Notes under the pieces: generated by a model | Databases searched by the model: none | What the model was told of the DNA's origin: nothing | The model's input: the letters and a program-made list of their open reading frames with translations, nothing else | Shown here: piece after piece, positions 55,123 through 58,372 of the stretch | How the letters are laid out: each line of letters starts with the position of its first letter | How positions within the stretch are numbered: the first letter of the stretch is position 1 | From: an uncultured Campylobacter sp. | Lineage (GTDB): Bacteria; Campylobacterota; Campylobacteria; Campylobacterales; Campylobacteraceae | DNA length: 58,372 bases | Assembly: GCF_937996225.1 (NCBI RefSeq) | Contig: NZ_CALKTC010000012.1 | Location: forward strand, 1 to 58,372 | Reading direction: 5' to 3' | Position numbers and translations under genes: made by a program

Positions 55123-55929
55123 ATGAAACTACTTTTTATAGCAGCTCTATTTTGTGCGGCGCTTTTTGCCGATAGCCTAGATCAAATCAGACAAAACGGC
55201 GTCATTCGCATCGGAGTGCGCGACGCCCATCCACCGCTTTGCGAGTCTAATGGCGGCAAATTTGAAGGATTTGAAATCGATCTTGCAAACGCTATTGCTA
55301 AAGAAATTTTCGGCAAAAAAGAGGGCAAAATCGAGTTCATCCCACTAAGCGTAAATGACAGAATTCCATTTTTAGAGGCAAATAAGCTTGATTTGGTGAT
55401 CGGTCTATTTAGCATCACAAACGAACGAAAAAGAAAGATCGATTTCTCCCTCCCCTACCTCTCCGTAAATTTGGGCGTATTAACGCGCAAAGCCGACGCT
55501 TTTACCGATATCGCACAGCTTCATGATAAAAAGATCGTATTCGAAGGCGATGCGACAGTAGCCGAGAAATTTTTCAAAACCAAGGGATTTAAAAATTTAG
55601 GCCATTGCGCTTCGGCTAAGGAATGCTACGAAATGATTCGAAATGGCGATGCGGACGGCTATATAAACGACAATCTCATCGTGCTTGCATATTCCGTCAT
55701 CGATGATACTTTGGAAGTGCCGTTTAAAAACCTAGGCCCTAGCGATTTCATCGGCATCGGCGTGCAGAAAGACAACAAAGAACTACTTGATTTCGTCAAT
55801 GCAGAGCTCATCAAGCTGAGCAAAGAGGGCTTTTTCAAAAAGGCCTACGAGCAGAGCTTTGATCCATTCTATCGCGGTACAGCGGATAAGAAATATTTTC
55901 TGCTAGATGGAATTTACAATATGCTCTAA
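55123..55929 (+). CDS. PEB1-like periplasmic amino-acid binding protein
   Basis: Second of three tandem paralogues, 268 residues. The signal peptide ends LFA near 16, then LDQIRQNGVIRIGVRDAHPP, a ligand-site stretch GGKFEGFEIDLANAIAKEIFG, KRKIDFSLPYLSVNLGVLTR, and YINDNLIVLAYSVIDDT. This is the class of polar amino-acid binding proteins (Asp/Glu, Gln, Cys) used with an ABC permease that is not in this window. Closest pattern is C. jejuni PEB1 and relatives. AAGGACAT precedes the ATG. Ligand unknown. Confidence 0.9.
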   Translation: MKLLFIAALFCAALFADSLDQIRQNGVIRIGVRDAHPPLCESNGGKFEGFEIDLANAIAKEIFGKKEGKIEFIPLSVNDRIPFLEANKLDLVIGLFSITNERKRKIDFSLPYLSVNLGVLTRKADAFTDIAQLHDKKIVFEGDATVAEKFFKTKGFKNLGHCASAKECYEMIRNGDADGYINDNLIVLAYSVIDDTLEVPFKNLGPSDFIGIGVQKDNKELLDFVNAELIKLSKEGFFKKAYEQSFDPFYRGTADKKYFLLDGIYNML

Positions 55930-56029
55930 GAGCTTGCTTTAAATTTTGAGTCCGGCTTTTAGAATTTTAGTAAATAAAACTTTCTGCTTAGTTTGAAAGC
56001 GGAAGAGAGATTAAATTTAAGGATTTGCC

Positions 56030-56833
56030 ATGAAATTGCTTCTTGCAATGTTGCTACCATTTATCGTTGCTTTCGCCGATAGTTTGGAACAGATCAGATC
56101 AAAAGGCGTCGTTCGCATCGGCGTTTACGACGGACAGCCTCCTTTTAGTGAGCTAAACGATGGAACTTTCGAGGGCTTTGAAGTTACGATGGCGCAGGCC
56201 ATAGCAAATGATCTTTTCGGCGAAAAAGGCGGCAGAATCGAACTTGTGCCGATGAAGGTCGAGGATAGAATTCCAGCATTAGTAAACAACCGCGTAGATA
56301 TCGTCATCGCTACGATTACCATTACGCCTGAACGCGCGCAGCAGATCGATTTTTCAACACCGTATTTTTCGGTAAATCTTGGAGTTTTAACCCGCAAAGC
56401 CGATAGAATAAAATCCTTAGCCGATCTGAAAGAGAAAAGAATTTTGCTCGAAAGCGGCGGTACAGGCGAGGCATTTTTTAAACAAGAAGGCTTTGGAAAT
56501 TTTACATTTTGTAAGATCGCCAGGGAGTGCTACCGCATGCTAAAAGACGGCGACGTGGACGCCTACGCGACCGATAATCTCATCGCAATGGCATATCCGG
56601 TAGTCGATAGCGAGGTAGAAGTACCGCTTAAAACTCTAGGCAAGCCCGATTTTATGGGTATTGGAGTGCAGAAGGGCAATAAAGAGCTACTAGACTTCGT
56701 CAATGCAGAGCTTATAAAGCTAAGCAAAGAGGGCTTTTTTGAAAAGGCATACGAGGGGACTTTTAACCCATTTTATCACGGCGCTGCGGATAAAAGGTAT
56801 TTCTTGCTAGATGGAATTTACAGCTTCTTGTAG
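56030..56833 (+). CDS. PEB1-like periplasmic amino-acid binding protein
   Basis: Third of three tandem paralogues, 267 residues. The signal peptide ends AFA near 16, then LEQIRSKGVVRIGVYDGQPP, TFEGFEVTMAQAIANDLFG, TITPERAQQIDFSTPYFSVN and AYATDNLIAMAYPVVDSE. The ligand-pocket region differs from its neighbours (VYDGQPP against VRDAHPP), so the ligands may differ. Its C-terminal 60 residues are almost identical to those of the second paralogue, which points to recent gene conversion. No permease gene follows. Confidence 0.9.
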   Translation: MKLLLAMLLPFIVAFADSLEQIRSKGVVRIGVYDGQPPFSELNDGTFEGFEVTMAQAIANDLFGEKGGRIELVPMKVEDRIPALVNNRVDIVIATITITPERAQQIDFSTPYFSVNLGVLTRKADRIKSLADLKEKRILLESGGTGEAFFKQEGFGNFTFCKIARECYRMLKDGDVDAYATDNLIAMAYPVVDSEVEVPLKTLGKPDFMGIGVQKGNKELLDFVNAELIKLSKEGFFEKAYEGTFNPFYHGAADKRYFLLDGIYSFL

Positions 56834-56853
56834 GATTTGCGGCTTATTTTAAA

Positions 56854-56895
56854 ATTTATCACGCAAGATTTATCACGCAAGATTTATCACGTAAA
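56854..56895. repeat. Three tandem 14-base units
   Basis: Units atttatcacgcaag at 56854-56867 and 56868-56881 are exact; the third (56882-56895) ends gtaaa instead. More diverged AAATTTATC and cctgcataaatt words continue to 57125. The stretch 56837-57414 has no gene. Confidence 0.75.
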
Positions 56896-57180
56896 TTTTA
56901 TCTCCTGCTTGCTATGCTTTAGCTCTTGCAGCGGGGATCACATAAAATTTATCGCGCAATCTTGCTCGTTTAAATTTTTCAAAAAAGCTTTTTCGCGGGC
57001 GAAACGGCATTTATATAAAATTTCGCTCGTTTAAAATTTATCCTGCATAAATTCTACGTAGGTTTTGCAGCGCGCAGACTTTTGTTTCGTCCTTTTAAAA
57101 TTTTCCCTGCATAAATTTTACCGTAGCTTGGAATTGCTAAAATAAATTTAGCTCAGATTTTTATTATTTCAAATTTTACT

Positions 57181-57204
57181 AAAAATCCTCTTGCTAGGAT
57201 TTTT
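57181..57204. terminator. Bidirectional intrinsic terminator
   Basis: aaaaatcct (57181-57189) pairs exactly with aggattttt (57196-57204) over a 6-base loop, with T-rich flanks on both strands. It lies before the autotransporter gene and may end the binding-protein transcript or protect the next promoter. Confidence 0.65.
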
Positions 57205-57376
57205 TACCACTTGTAATCCGCTCAAAATGCCCCCCCACTAAAAAAAGGTTAAATTTTTCAGCCAGGAATTTATTCTGCACAAAGAGTGAATTTTTATTAC
57301 TTAAAATTAAAAATGTAGCCCCCTCTTTTAAAAACCGATCAGTGATTTTCATATTGCAAACTGATCTATTTTTATG

Positions 57377-57382
57377 TATAAT
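57377..57382 (+). promoter_or_regulatory. -10 element of the autotransporter-like gene
   Basis: A perfect TATAAT lies 33 bases before the ATG, with AAAGGA as ribosome site between. No -35 consensus. Confidence 0.5.
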
Positions 57383-57414
57383 CGCAAACTTTATGAATTT
57401 CAAAGGATCAATAT

Positions 57415-58372
57415 ATGAAAAAATCCATCTGCTCCTCTATGCTTAGCCTCGCAGCGGTGCTCGCACTAGCGCCCGCACAAGCGCTTTGTAACGCAGATTC
57501 TAATCCGCCGCTTATCCATACCCATAATAACCTCTATTCAGCGGGATTTAGCGGCAATACTAGCGGCAGCGGAAGTACCAGCCCAAACGGCAATATTACG
57601 ACGATTACGGGCGTTGCAAGCGGCGGGACGGATTATTCCGGCAGCGTGGTTTATGGCGGAGGAAGCGGCGATGGGATCGCTGGCTTTACTGAGTTAAACT
57701 CTGCCTCCAACAATAGACTTACGATTAGAGGCGCAAACGCTTACGTGGGTATCGCAATAGGTGCCGAGGCCAAGGGCGTATCAGATAATTATGTGAGCTT
57801 AGAAAACGGTTCTAAAGTAAATTTGGTCGTGGGCGGGCAAGGTATAGCGGCGTCAAAAACGGGTAACGAAGGCGAAGCGACGCGAAATCAGGTTTTTGTA
57901 AAATACGGCGCCGAAATTACGGGAAATGCCGATAACTTCGGCGGTAGCTCAAATAGACATTACAATATCATCGGCGGCAGAAGCGGAGCGGATAAAAAAG
58001 CCTCCTCTAATGCCGTAACGATCGACGGAGGCACTATCGGTAACAGCTCCGTTACAAACGTAATCGTAGGCGGCATAGTAAGCGGTAGCGGTGATGCCGT
58101 ATCGAATAGAATAACTATCAAAAGCGGCATGTTTAGAGGGAGCTTCGATATATTCGGCGCGCAATCCTCCACAGGGCAAAGTAACTCTAATAGCGTCAAT
58201 ATAACGGCGCCTTATTACGGCGGCACAAGCACTATTACTTTAAGCGGTAGTGGTAGAATTTGGGGCGCAGCGGGCGGAAGCGGAAACTCTAGCGCAAACT
58301 CCGTATCCATAAGCGCAAAGCTAAAAGCGCAAAATTACCAAGTAATCGGCGGCCAAGCAAATAGCGCTAGCG
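57415..58372 (+). CDS. Autotransporter-like passenger, 5' part only
   Basis: The frame opens at an ATG with AAAGGA and stays open to the window end (319 codons and one base). The signal peptide ends AQA near residue 22. The mature part is low in charge and rich in Ser, Gly, Asn and Thr, with repeated units of the type NxVxIxGG...NVIVGG (NNRLTIRG, SNAVTIDGG, SNRITIKSG, SNSVNITA), about 30 residues apart, as in beta-helix passengers of type V autotransporters. A C-terminal beta-barrel would be expected outside the window. A second Cys-bearing site near ALCNAD is unusual. Adhesin function is inferred. Confidence 0.8.
   Translation, partial: MKKSICSSMLSLAAVLALAPAQALCNADSNPPLIHTHNNLYSAGFSGNTSGSGSTSPNGNITTITGVASGGTDYSGSVVYGGGSGDGIAGFTELNSASNNRLTIRGANAYVGIAIGAEAKGVSDNYVSLENGSKVNLVVGGQGIAASKTGNEGEATRNQVFVKYGAEITGNADNFGGSSNRHYNIIGGRSGADKKASSNAVTIDGGTIGNSSVTNVIVGGIVSGSGDAVSNRITIKSGMFRGSFDIFGAQSSTGQSNSNSVNITAPYYGGTSTITLSGSGRIWGAAGGSGNSSANSVSISAKLKAQNYQVIGGQANSAS

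Noticed and set aside
57194..57403. 69-residue minus-strand frame
   Set aside because: It overlaps the terminator and the promoter of the autotransporter-like gene, has no ribosome site and no recognisable product.

Overview
The window looks like a chromosomal piece of an epsilonproteobacterium, most likely a moderately GC-rich oral or anaerobic Campylobacter such as C. gracilis. This rests on gene content and order: ilvB-ilvN-lpxD, pta-ackA, aspA followed by a Dcu transporter, PEB4- and PEB1-type periplasmic proteins, and intergenic DNA very rich in AAATTT words. The species name is an inference; no rRNA or tRNA gene is present to test it.

Layout. 0-4.4 kb: a minus-strand pair (cyclophilin-like protein, exported alpha/beta hydrolase) divergent from a frameshifted AraC regulator, then an MdaB-like quinone reductase and a peptidase E-like protein. 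4.4-7.6 kb: ilvB-ilvN (branched-chain amino acids) and lpxD (lipid A) on the minus strand. 8-12 kb: a ComEA-like exported protein with a polyproline tail, then pta-ackA (acetate/ATP). 12-15.2 kb: a membrane protein and an operon of a Met-rich periplasmic protein plus a two-component system. 15.6-21.5 kb: metN, a diaminopimelate dehydrogenase, a 48-residue membrane protein, valS and metQ; metI is not in the window. 21.6-27.4 kb: PEB4, a DedA protein, aspA and dcuA (aspartate to fumarate and dicarboxylate exchange), and a flavodoxin-fold oxidoreductase.

27.4-32 kb is a decayed stretch: 1.5 kb without a gene, then a frameshifted SMI1/KNR4-like gene, a leucine-rich-repeat gene with two in-frame stops, and an exported tyrosine phosphatase with an amber codon. 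32.2-34.5 kb holds a compact operon of CsgG-like, DUF4810 and DUF799 lipoproteins plus a DIP1984-like cytoplasmic protein. 35-37.5 kb has a membrane protein and a second two-component system. 37.5-44 kb is accessory and repeat-rich: a 27-residue membrane peptide, an Imm26-like protein, palindromic repeats, a MITE-like hairpin element, a frameshifted DUF6138 gene, a TSUP transporter, an orphan protein and a regularly spaced AAATTY array.

44-58.4 kb: a flotillin-like protein, an iron/corrinoid-type binding protein, a PEMT-like methyltransferase, a 76-residue internally deleted paralogue of that binding protein, a NlpC/P60 lipoprotein, a Pif1/RecD-like helicase, a DUF3137 protein, a class IV aminotransferase, three tandem PEB1-like binding proteins (the first with an amber codon) and the start of a large autotransporter-like gene that runs off the window. 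The main themes are small-molecule transport without adjacent permeases, envelope proteins, orphan immunity-type genes, and many short repeats in the non-coding DNA.
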